From positions 62,001 through 126,000 of the forward strand of contig JAPLQF010000013.1 in assembly GCA_026399875.1 (NCBI GenBank): DNA of 64,000 nt, in the 5' to 3' direction. The notes below the pieces were generated by a model. It was not told where the DNA came from, made no database searches, and saw nothing but the letters and a program-made list of their open reading frames with translations. The number at the start of each line of letters is the position of its first letter. The first letter of the stretch is position 1. The translations under genes were made by a program, and so were the position numbers. Below, in pieces: positions 17,188 through 24,348 of the stretch. The stretch comes from Burkholderiales bacterium. Lineage in GTDB: Bacteria > Pseudomonadota > Gammaproteobacteria > Burkholderiales > Burkholderiaceae_E.

Positions 17188-18465
17188 GTGAATCAGGTCG
17201 CCGAACAGTCCCAGCTGATCAGGGTGCCGACCTCCCAGGTGCGCGTCGGCATGTATGTCAACAGCTTCTGCGGGTCCTGGCTGCAGCACGATTTTTTCCG
17301 GACGTCTTTCCTGATCGATTCGCCCAAAATCGTTGAACGGCTGCAGGCCAGCGGCCTGGAAGCGGTCATGATCGACCTGTCGCGCGGGGTGGCGCCTGGC
17401 GCACGGTCGGATCCGAGCGCTGTGGCTGAAACGAGTGTTGAGGCCGAATCCGCCGCGCAAACGCCGGTCGAGCCGGTCGAGCCGGTCGCCGACATCGTCA
17501 CCAAGGCCCCGAAAGCAGCGAAACCAAGGCCGCTTGCACCGCTGTCCGAGGAGATGGACAAGGCTCGCGAAGTCACGCGAATGGTGCGCAACACCGTCGA
17601 ATCGCTGTTCCGGGATGCCCAGCTCGGGCGCAATCTGGATGCCCAGCGAATCGATACCGCGGTGCGCTCGGTCCATGAGAGCCTCGATCGCAACCCCGGC
17701 GCGCTTCTGAGCCTGGTGCAAATCAAGCGCGCCGACGAATACACCTACATGCATTCGGTGGCAGTCAGCGCACTGATGGCGCAGCTTGCCAAGACGCTCG
17801 GCATGAAAGAAGCCGAGCAGCATCAGGCCGCCACCGCCGGACTGCTTCACGACATCGGCAAGGTCGGCGTGCCGAACCAGATCCTTAACAAACCCGGGCG
17901 CCTCACCGAGGACGAGTTCACGGCGGTGCGCAACCATCCGCGCAACGGCCACGAGCTGCTCGCCCGCGGCGGCGAGTTCGACGAGGTCGCACTCGATGTC
18001 TGCCTGCACCATCACGAACGCATCGACGGCCGCGGCTATCCCGATCGGCTGAAAGGCGACGAAATCTCCCGATTCGCCAAGATGGGCGCGATCTGTGACA
18101 TCTACGATGCAATCTCGTCCAACCGTCCCTACAAGAGCGCCTGGACGCCCTTCGAGTCGCTGCGCCAGATGGCGTCCTGGGGCAAGGGGCATCTGGACCT
18201 CGACATCTTTCGTGCCTTCGTCCAGTCGATCGGCGTCTATCCGGTCGGCAGCATCGTCAAACTGAAGTCGAACCGCCTGGCGATCGTCACCGAGCAGAAC
18301 ATCAACGAGCTGCGCAATCCGGTGCTCAAGGCCTTCTATTCGACCCAGCTGCACGAGCGGATCGAGCCGCGCTTCATCCAGCTCGGCAAGGGGCAGGAGG
18401 AAATCCTGTCGGTCGAAGATCCGGAAACCTGGAATCTGCCCCCGATCGATCAACTGCTGATCTGA
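17188..18465 (+). CDS. HD-GYP cyclic-di-GMP phosphodiesterase with DUF3391 domain
   Basis: A 425-residue cytoplasmic protein. The start is GTG at 17188 behind GGGAG. The N-terminal DUF3391 domain (RVPTSQVRVGMYVNSF, about 12-70) is followed by an Ala/Pro/Val-rich linker and a complete HD-GYP domain: HSVAVSALMAQLAK, HDIGKVGVPNQILNKPG (HD at about 221), NHPRNGHELL and HHERIDGRGYP (GYP at about 281). All metal and c-di-GMP binding residues of active HD-GYP enzymes appear present, so it should hydrolyse c-di-GMP to pGpG/GMP and affect motility or biofilm. It is divergent from the NERD helicase across 279 bases. Confidence 0.92.
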   Translation: MNQVAEQSQLIRVPTSQVRVGMYVNSFCGSWLQHDFFRTSFLIDSPKIVERLQASGLEAVMIDLSRGVAPGARSDPSAVAETSVEAESAAQTPVEPVEPVADIVTKAPKAAKPRPLAPLSEEMDKAREVTRMVRNTVESLFRDAQLGRNLDAQRIDTAVRSVHESLDRNPGALLSLVQIKRADEYTYMHSVAVSALMAQLAKTLGMKEAEQHQAATAGLLHDIGKVGVPNQILNKPGRLTEDEFTAVRNHPRNGHELLARGGEFDEVALDVCLHHHERIDGRGYPDRLKGDEISRFAKMGAICDIYDAISSNRPYKSAWTPFESLRQMASWGKGHLDLDIFRAFVQSIGVYPVGSIVKLKSNRLAIVTEQNINELRNPVLKAFYSTQLHERIEPRFIQLGKGQEEILSVEDPETWNLPPIDQLLI

Positions 18466-18722
18466 TCAGCATCCCGGCCCCCGACCGGCGGCCCACCGGC
18501 GGCCCCACCTGGCCCGGGTCCGCTTCAATTCACAGGTGTACTTCCGCACCGCATGAGAGGGCTTTGACGCAGTGCCACAACTTTGGAAATGTCAGACATT
18601 TCAAATGATTATGGTTGGTTCAAACAAGGCTTGGAACAAATTGAAACAAGATTTTTGTTGCATTGCATCAGGAGCGCAGGTATTCTTTGCCTTGTCTCCT
18701 CCACCTCCTCAACGGTGGTTTC
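18466..18722 (+). other. AT-rich spacer, candidate small-RNA transcription unit
   Basis: No protein-coding gene is supported here. Bases 18560-18680 are far AT-richer than the surroundings (runs such as AAATTGAAACAAGATTTTTG), and a TTGACG hexamer at 18565-18570 could be a -35 box. The stretch 18694-18712 is CU-rich (TCTCCTCCACCTCCTC), an anti-Shine-Dalgarno-like sequence found in single-stranded loops of several bacterial sRNAs. It is followed by a canonical intrinsic terminator with no gene of its own strand close upstream. A short noncoding transcript is the simplest explanation (inference). Confidence 0.35.
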
Positions 18723-18757
18723 AGCCCGCACCCCAACCGGTGCGGGCTTTTTCTTTC
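18723..18757 (+). terminator. Intrinsic terminator
   Basis: A perfect 10-bp stem AGCCCGCACC / GGTGCGGGCT with a six-base loop is followed by TTTTTCTTT on the plus strand, a textbook Rho-independent terminator. The closest upstream plus-strand gene, the HD-GYP gene, ends 257 bases earlier, so it may end either that transcript or a separate small RNA. On the minus strand the stem is not followed by a U-tract. Confidence 0.85.
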
Positions 18758-18781
18758 TGGCGTCAGGGTGACGCCTGGGCC

Positions 18782-19801
18782 TCACACCAGCCGTGATTCG
18801 GCGATGCGGGCGCCTTCGACCAGCGCGCGAAGTTTGGCGGCGGCCACCTCCCGGCTCATCGGCGCCATGCCGCAGTTGGTGCACGGAAACAGCCGGTTGG
18901 CCGGCACATAGCGCAGTGCCCGCCCGATGGTGTCGGCCACCTGCTCCGGCGTCTCGACCACCTCGCTGGCCACATCAATGACACCGACCAGCACATCCTT
19001 GCCGGCCAGCAATCCGAGAAGATGGTCGGGCACCCGGCTGTTGGCGCACTCGAGCGAGATCTGATCGATGCGGCTGGCTGCCAGCGCCGGGAACACCGCC
19101 TCGTACTGTCGCCATTCTTCGCCGAGCGTTGCCTTCCAGTCGACATTGGCCTGGATGCCATAGCCGTAGCAGATATGGACCGCAGTCGTGCAGGTCAGGC
19201 CTTCGATCGCCCGATGCAGCGAGGCAACGCCCCAGGTGGGCACATGGGCCATGAACACGTTGTAGGCCGGCTCATCGAACTGGATCACATCGACCCCGTC
19301 GGCCTGCAGCGCCAGCGCCTCCTGGTTGAGCAACTCGGCAAAAGCCATCGCGAGCTTTTCGCGGCTGCCGTAGTAGGCGTCGGCGACGGTATCGACGATG
19401 GTCATCGGGCCGGGCAGCGTGAACTTCAGCTTCTTTGCGGTGTGCGCCCGGGCGATCTGCGCTTCAAAGGCATGCACGCGACCCTTCAGACGGATCGGGC
19501 CCACCACCTGCGGCACCATCGCGTCATAGCGATTGTCGCGGATGCCCATCTTGACCTTGTGCTCGAAGTCGATGCCCTCGACCGCTTCGAGAAAGCCGTG
19601 CACGAAGTGCTGGCGGCTCTGCTCGCCGTCGGTGACGATGTCCAGGCCGGCGTCCTCCTGCTCCTTGATCCAGAGCAGGGTGGCGTCGCGCTTGGCCTGG
19701 CGCAGCGCATCGCCCTGCTCGCGCCATTGCGGCCACAACTTCTGGGTCTCGGCGAGCCAGCCGGGTTTGGGCAGGCTGCCGGCAAGGGTGGTCTTGAACA
19801 T
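18782..19801 (-). CDS. mesD: Core-MetE methionine synthase of the MesD type
   Basis: A 339-residue protein equivalent to the C-terminal catalytic half of cobalamin-independent methionine synthase; the folate-binding N-terminal half of MetE is missing. The zinc-site motifs are present (HICYGYG with His and Cys, a Glu in FDEPAYN, and CTNCGMAPMSR). The N-terminus TTLAGSLPKPGWLAETQKLW and the TDGEQSRQHFVHGFL motif resemble the MesD group of folate-independent methionine synthases, from memory of those sequences. MesD enzymes are reported to need the partner MesX (DUF1852), which is not encoded nearby. It transfers a methyl group to homocysteine; the donor is unknown. Confidence 0.8.
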   Translation of the reverse strand: MFKTTLAGSLPKPGWLAETQKLWPQWREQGDALRQAKRDATLLWIKEQEDAGLDIVTDGEQSRQHFVHGFLEAVEGIDFEHKVKMGIRDNRYDAMVPQVVGPIRLKGRVHAFEAQIARAHTAKKLKFTLPGPMTIVDTVADAYYGSREKLAMAFAELLNQEALALQADGVDVIQFDEPAYNVFMAHVPTWGVASLHRAIEGLTCTTAVHICYGYGIQANVDWKATLGEEWRQYEAVFPALAASRIDQISLECANSRVPDHLLGLLAGKDVLVGVIDVASEVVETPEQVADTIGRALRYVPANRLFPCTNCGMAPMSREVAAAKLRALVEGARIAESRLV

Positions 19802-19817
19802 GGGAGGCCTCAGTGGA

Positions 19818-19850
19818 GTCAGGAAGGGGTCAGGAAGGGGTCAGGAAAGC
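19818..19850. repeat. Three 11-bp direct repeats upstream of mesD
   Basis: Two exact copies of GTCAGGAAGGG and a third, partly degenerate copy lie 17 bases upstream of the mesD ATG, in the 106-base spacer to cnoX. They occupy the expected mesD 5' leader. Whether they are regulatory or a slippage tract cannot be told from the sequence. Confidence 0.8.
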
Positions 19851-19907
19851 GGCAGGAAAAAACGCCGGGAAAGGCGCCATGTTAGCCGCAGACCACCCTG
19901 CGGACCC

Positions 19908-20762
19908 CTAGCGCACGTTGAGTGCCGCCCCCAGCTTGCGTCGCCACTCGGACACCACCTGCGGCTGGGCCGAGGCGAGATCGAAGACCGCCACCATGCG
20001 CTTGCGACCGATGTCATCCTGAAAGGCCCGGTCGCGCCGCACGATCTCGACCAGCTGCTCGAAGGCCTCGGCCCACTGCTTGTAGCCGATGTAGTACTCG
20101 GCCAGATCGAGGCGCGCCTGCAGATCGGCCTCATTGGCATTGACCCGGGCAAGCTGCTCATGCGGCACCGGCGGCCGGGCGGCCTCGACTGCCGCCACCA
20201 CCTGCGCCATCAGTTCGGCGACCTGCGGGTCGGCCTTGGCCTGCGCTGACAGCGCCTCGAGCTGACCCTGGGCACCGGCGGGTTCGCCGCCCGCCAGAAG
20301 CAGTTGCGCATAGAGAAGGCGCGCCGAATCGTTGGCCGGATCGAGTTCGATCGCCTTTCGCGCATGGTCGGCCGCCGCTTCCTGATCGCCGCGATCAAGT
20401 GCCGCGCCCGCCTGGTCGAGTTCGACATCGGATGGGTTGGGCATCAGCCTGTCGATGAACTCGCGCAGCTTGGGCTCGGGCAGCGCACCCTGGAACTGAT
20501 CGACCGGCTGGCCGCCGACAAAGGCAAACACCGTCGGAATCGAGCGGATCTTGAAATGCTGCGCCAGCTGCTGCTCCTTGTCGCTGTCGATCTTGACCAG
20601 CTTGAAGCGTCCGCCATAGTCGTATTCGAGCTTTTCGAGCATCGGCCCGAGGGTCTTGCAGGGGCCGCACCAGGGCGCCCAGAAGTCGACCAGAACCGGC
20701 ACCTGCATCGATGCGTCGATGACATCGGCCTGGAATGACTGGATGGTGGTGTCGATGCTCAT
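19908..20762 (-). CDS. cnoX: CnoX/YbbN-like chaperedoxin (thioredoxin + TPR)
   Basis: A 284-residue protein with an N-terminal thioredoxin domain (about 8-110; WCGPC with Cys32 and Cys35; cis-Pro in IRSIPTVFAF) and C-terminal TPR-like helices (about 125-284). This is the architecture of CnoX, a holdase that protects proteins from oxidation and hands them to GroEL. E. coli CnoX has a degenerate SxxC active site, whereas this protein keeps both cysteines and could be redox active. The start MSIDTTIQSF is used; a frame opening at 20801 adds 13 residues without family similarity. Confidence 0.88.
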   Translation of the reverse strand: MSIDTTIQSFQADVIDASMQVPVLVDFWAPWCGPCKTLGPMLEKLEYDYGGRFKLVKIDSDKEQQLAQHFKIRSIPTVFAFVGGQPVDQFQGALPEPKLREFIDRLMPNPSDVELDQAGAALDRGDQEAAADHARKAIELDPANDSARLLYAQLLLAGGEPAGAQGQLEALSAQAKADPQVAELMAQVVAAVEAARPPVPHEQLARVNANEADLQARLDLAEYYIGYKQWAEAFEQLVEIVRRDRAFQDDIGRKRMVAVFDLASAQPQVVSEWRRKLGAALNVR

Positions 20763-20884
20763 GGGGATAGCCGGCGGCAGAAAAGACCGCCATTCTGGCA
20801 TGCCCGCGCGGCCGGCCGGCCGGCTCCCGGTGAGACGAACACCCGCGCGATGCTAGGATCGCCGCCAACCTGGAGGGTTTACCC

Positions 20885-21463
20885 ATGATCGTTCTATTGC
20901 TCGGCCTTGCGCTGATGCTCGGCGTGCATTCGACCCGCATCTTTGCCGACGACTGGCGCGGCGCTCAGGTCGCCCGCCTCGGTGAAAAGCCCTACAAGGG
21001 GATCTATTCACTGCTCTCGCTGGTCGGCCTCGTCCTGATCGTCTGGGGCTACGGGCAGACCCGGATCACGCCGGTCGACGTCTGGATGCCACCGCTGTGG
21101 ACCCGCCACCTGGCGGCGCTGCTGATGCTGGTGTCCTTCGTACTGCTGGCGGCCGCCTATGTGCCGGGCACGCGAATCAGGCGGGCGGTCGGCCATCCGA
21201 TGGTGCTCGGCGCAAAGACCTGGGCGCTGGCGCATCTGCTGTGCAATGGCCGGCTCGCCGACATTGTGCTGTTCGGGTCGTTTCTGGTGTGGGCGGTGGT
21301 GCTCTATGCCGCCTCGAAACGGCGCGACCGCAAGGCCGGTACGGTCTATGCCGTCGGGCCGATCTCGCGTGACCTGATCGCGGTGTTCGGTGGCATGATC
21401 GGCTGGGCGGTCTTCGCCTTCTGGGCCCATGCCTGGCTGATTGGTGTAAAGCCTTTTGGCTGA
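20885..21463 (+). CDS. NnrU family membrane protein
   Basis: A 192-residue integral membrane protein with five or six hydrophobic segments, starting from ATG with a strong GGAGGG ribosome-binding site. Conserved NnrU features include MLGVHSTRIFADDWR, KGIYSLLSLVGLVLIVWGYG and KTWALAHLLCNGRLADIVLFG. NnrU was first named in denitrification loci of Rhodobacter; related methyltransferase-like membrane proteins act on isoprenoids, but the function here is not established. The final eight codons are the first unit of a 23-bp tandem array that continues beyond the stop codon. Confidence 0.88.
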   Translation: MIVLLLGLALMLGVHSTRIFADDWRGAQVARLGEKPYKGIYSLLSLVGLVLIVWGYGQTRITPVDVWMPPLWTRHLAALLMLVSFVLLAAAYVPGTRIRRAVGHPMVLGAKTWALAHLLCNGRLADIVLFGSFLVWAVVLYAASKRRDRKAGTVYAVGPISRDLIAVFGGMIGWAVFAFWAHAWLIGVKPFG

Positions 21464-21551
21464 GTGGTGTACAGCCGTTTGGCTGAGTGGTGTACAGCCG
21501 TTTGGCTGAGTGGTGTACAGCCGTTTGGCTGAGTGGTGCCCAGCCCCTCGG
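21437..21551 (+). repeat. Five 23-bp tandem repeats spanning the nnrU-family stop codon
   Basis: Unit 1 (21437-21459) is the end of the NnrU-family coding sequence. Units 2-4 (21460-21528) are identical to each other and differ from unit 1 at a few bases; unit 5 (21529-21551) is diverged in its second half. Each junction contains GGCTG...CAGCC, so every unit can form a small hairpin, and each carries CTGAGTGG with an embedded TGA. The array fills almost the whole spacer to the convergent oxidoreductase gene, whose stop is at 21556. Confidence 0.97.
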
Positions 21552-21555
21552 CTGA

Positions 21556-22557
21556 TCAGCCCGCCATCTCGATCACGATCTTGCCGGGCGCGCCGCGATT
21601 GGCGAGCGCGCGAATCGCCTCGATCGACTGCTCGAACGCAAAACGCGCACCGATCAGGGGCTTGAAGACGCCCTCAGCGGCCAGCCGCGCGATCTCGGCC
21701 TTGATGCCGGGCGCCTCGGCCGGACGCTGGCGCATCCACTCGCCGGCCCGCACGCCGACCACCGAATAGACCTTGATCAGCGGATGATTGACCGACACCG
21801 TCGGAATGCGGCCGGCGGCAAAGCCCACCACCAGCAGCCGCCCGCCAAACGCAATGCACTTGGTCGACTTGTCGAAGACATCGCCACCCACCGGGTCATA
21901 GATGACATCGGCACCGCGCCCGCCGGTCAGCGCCTTCACCTCGCTGGCGAAGTCGCCGCGCGATGACAGCAGATGCGTGGCGCCCATCGGGCGCAGCAAC
22001 TCGAGCCACTCGGGATTGGTGCCGGTGGCGATCACGGTGGCACCAAGTTTCGCACCGAGCTGCACTGCGGCCGCGCCCATGCCGCCAGTAGCGCCATGCA
22101 CCAGCAGCGTCTCACCGGGTTGAAGCGCGCCCCGCGTCACCAGCGACACATAGCCGGTCGACGCACCCACCGGCATGCCGGCGGCACTGGCAAAATCCCA
22201 GCCCTTCGGGACCGCATCGAGCTTGGCAGCCGGCACGATATTGCGCTCGGCAAACGAGCCGGTCAGATTCGAGAAACACACCGCGTCGCCCACGCGCCAG
22301 GGCTCAACGCCCGCCCCGACCGCCTCGATTACACCCGCGCCTTCCATGCCCACCACATAAGGCAGATCGGGTTTGTGCTGATAGCCGCCGCGGGTCATCA
22401 GCAAGTCAGGGAAATTGAGCGCGGCCGCGCGCATCCTGACCGCGACCTCGCCCGGCCCCGGCGCGCGCGCATCGAGCTCGACGAAATGCAGCCCCGACAG
22501 GTCGCTGCTCAAGGCATCGCAACGCAGCGCGCGGTAAGTGGATGTCGTGGTGCTCAT
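21556..22557 (-). CDS. NADPH:quinone oxidoreductase family protein (zinc-free MDR)
   Basis: A 333-residue medium-chain dehydrogenase/reductase of the quinone oxidoreductase type, without the structural or catalytic zinc cysteines. The N-terminal GroES-like domain includes AAALNFPDLLMTRGGYQ and LPYVVGMEGAGVIEAVG. The Rossmann domain has LLVHGATGGMGAAAVQLGAKLGA (NADPH loop) near residue 148. A good ribosome-binding site (GGAGGAGACGCCC) precedes the ATG. The thioesterase gene lies 42 bases upstream on the same strand, so the two are probably cotranscribed. Substrate unknown; acryloyl-CoA or quinone reduction are known for relatives. Confidence 0.88.
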   Translation of the reverse strand: MSTTTSTYRALRCDALSSDLSGLHFVELDARAPGPGEVAVRMRAAALNFPDLLMTRGGYQHKPDLPYVVGMEGAGVIEAVGAGVEPWRVGDAVCFSNLTGSFAERNIVPAAKLDAVPKGWDFASAAGMPVGASTGYVSLVTRGALQPGETLLVHGATGGMGAAAVQLGAKLGATVIATGTNPEWLELLRPMGATHLLSSRGDFASEVKALTGGRGADVIYDPVGGDVFDKSTKCIAFGGRLLVVGFAAGRIPTVSVNHPLIKVYSVVGVRAGEWMRQRPAEAPGIKAEIARLAAEGVFKPLIGARFAFEQSIEAIRALANRGAPGKIVIEMAG

Positions 22558-22599
22558 GGGCGTCTCCTCCCCTCTTGTCTGTTGTTGGTCAGTGCGGTG

Positions 22600-23445
22600 T
22601 CAGCCGAAGATCGCGGTGGTCTGATGACTGACCGCCACCGCGCGTCCCTGCTGATCCCACATATGGGCGGTCTGGCTCTGATAGCCGTCGGCCGCATGGC
22701 GCGACTCGGTATGCACCAGCAGCCACTGCGCCGGATCGAATTCGCGCGGATCACGCAAAAACTCGAGCAACCAGGTGAGCGAGGCACTCGGCGCGGGCCG
22801 GGTCAGCATCGAGATCACCGGCGAGGCGGTCAGGTCGGCCAGCGCGACCAGATTGGCCTCGCGGGCGATGGCGCTGTCGAGCGCCACAGGCGCTGAAGAA
22901 CCGTCGTCGGGCGCGGCCTCGCGAAGCATCGCCCATTGCCGGGCCGGCCGCGTGGGCGTGCCGCTGTAGGGCATCGGGCCGCCCGCCCAGCGCTGACGAT
23001 AGTGGCGCAGAAAATCGGGCATGCGCTTGTCGATGAAGGGCCCATCGCGCAGATCGGCAAAGGGCCGCACGTCGGCAGGCATCGGCAAATCAAGCCGCGC
23101 CTGCGACTCGCGGCTGGCGCCGAACAGACCCACCAGCAGGCCGGCCACCCGATCGCCGCTCCTGAGCTCGCACTGCACATGCGTGATCGCCCGTCCGCGC
23201 CGCACGACACTCGCCCGAGCAGTGGCCACACCCTCGTCGAGCGCCGCGATGAAGGTCATCTGGATGGCCCGCAGCGGCAGTTCGTCACCGGCTGCCGCCC
23301 GCATCGCAACCATTGCGATCGCACCCTGGATGCCGCCGAAAGCGGCCTTGCCCTGTAACCAGTCGGTGGTGATGTCGGCCTCGAAAACCGCACTGTCAGG
23401 TGCACGGGATACAGGACGGGAAACAATGGCGGAAAAAGATTGCAT
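22600..23445 (-). CDS. Acyl-CoA thioesterase-like hotdog protein (TesB/4HBT family)
   Basis: A 281-residue double-hotdog thioesterase of the TesB-like family. The first hotdog has DWLQGKAAFGGIQGAIAMVAM (GG motif of the helix) and the second has SASLTWLLEFLRDPREFDPAQWLL followed by AADGYQSQTAHMWDQQGRAVAVSHQTTAIFG, the typical C-terminus (WDxxGxLVA-QtT). It should hydrolyse acyl-CoA to free acid and CoA in the cytoplasm; chain-length preference is unknown. It is divergent from ppk2 and cotranscribed with the quinone oxidoreductase gene. Confidence 0.87.
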   Translation of the reverse strand: MQSFSAIVSRPVSRAPDSAVFEADITTDWLQGKAAFGGIQGAIAMVAMRAAAGDELPLRAIQMTFIAALDEGVATARASVVRRGRAITHVQCELRSGDRVAGLLVGLFGASRESQARLDLPMPADVRPFADLRDGPFIDKRMPDFLRHYRQRWAGGPMPYSGTPTRPARQWAMLREAAPDDGSSAPVALDSAIAREANLVALADLTASPVISMLTRPAPSASLTWLLEFLRDPREFDPAQWLLVHTESRHAADGYQSQTAHMWDQQGRAVAVSHQTTAIFG

Positions 23446-23550
23446 AGGCTAAAGCGCATCGCGCCGGGGACCGATCGGTGCCCGAGGATGCCACAATCAT
23501 GCCGCGCGCCCGTCCGGTGCGGCCCGTCATCAGCCCTTGCGGAGCCCTTC

Positions 23551-24342
23551 ATGGCCAAACGAAAATCATCTGACAGAATGAGCCGCCAAGACTACGAGTC
23601 GGCGCTCTTGCCACTCGAACTTGAGCTCAACCGGGTCGCACGCTGGGTGCAAAGCAAGCAGCGCCGCGTGCTGATCATCTTCGAAGGGCGCGACACCGCC
23701 GGCAAGGGCGGCGTGATCAGCACGATTGCGCAGCCCCTCAACCCGCGCCAGTGTCATGTGATCGCGCTGCCCAAACCCGACGAGACCGAGCGCACGCAGT
23801 GGTATTTCCAGCGCTATGTGCAGTACCTGCCTGCGGCCGGCCAGATCATGCTGTTCGATCGCAGCTGGTACAACCGCGCCGGGGTCGAGAAGGTGATGGG
23901 CTACTGCAGCGACGAGGAATACAAGACCTTTCTGAAGCAGGCACCGGCCTTCGAAAAGCTGCTGGTCGACGACGGCATCGTGCTGCTGAAGTACTGGCTG
24001 ACCATCGATCAGGCCCAGCAGGAAGAGCGGCTTCGCGAGCGGCTCGACGACCCGCTCAAGCACTGGAAGCTGTCGCCGGTCGATCTGCAGGCGCGTCTGA
24101 AATATCGTGAATATGGTCGGGCGCGCGATGCCATGCTCAAGGCCACCCATACCCGGCATGCCCCCTGGACGCTGGTCGACTTCAACGATCAGCGGCGCGG
24201 CCGGCTCACGCTCATCCGCCATCTGCTCGACAAGGTGCCCGAACTCGAGGTGATCGACCAGCCGATCGACTACCAGCCCCTGCCGGGTCCTCTGGCCAAG
24301 GAGTCCTTCAAGGGCCCGCTCAAGCCGATTCCGAGCATCTGA
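23551..24342 (+). CDS. ppk2: Polyphosphate kinase 2
   Basis: A 263-residue single-domain PPK2 that transfers phosphate between polyphosphate and nucleotides. The Walker A loop GRDTAGKGG, Walker B and lid region LFDRSWYNRAGVEKVMGY, and the family hallmarks PLNPRQCHV...QWYFQRYVQYLP and KYWLTIDQAQQEERLRER are present. The ATG at 23551 has GGAG 8 bases upstream and yields MAKRKSSDRMSRQDY; an open frame further upstream is not plausible coding. The specific nucleotide (ADP, GDP or AMP class) is not assigned. Confidence 0.93.
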   Translation: MAKRKSSDRMSRQDYESALLPLELELNRVARWVQSKQRRVLIIFEGRDTAGKGGVISTIAQPLNPRQCHVIALPKPDETERTQWYFQRYVQYLPAAGQIMLFDRSWYNRAGVEKVMGYCSDEEYKTFLKQAPAFEKLLVDDGIVLLKYWLTIDQAQQEERLRERLDDPLKHWKLSPVDLQARLKYREYGRARDAMLKATHTRHAPWTLVDFNDQRRGRLTLIRHLLDKVPELEVIDQPIDYQPLPGPLAKESFKGPLKPIPSI

Positions 24343-24348
24343 CCGCGT

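Noticed and set aside
18662-18710. Resemblance of GGAGCGCAGGTATTC...CCTCCACC to the 3' end of a tmRNA or an island attachment site
   Set aside because: The match to the T-arm and acceptor is too weak, no 5' half of the molecule is visible nearby, and no integrase gene is present.
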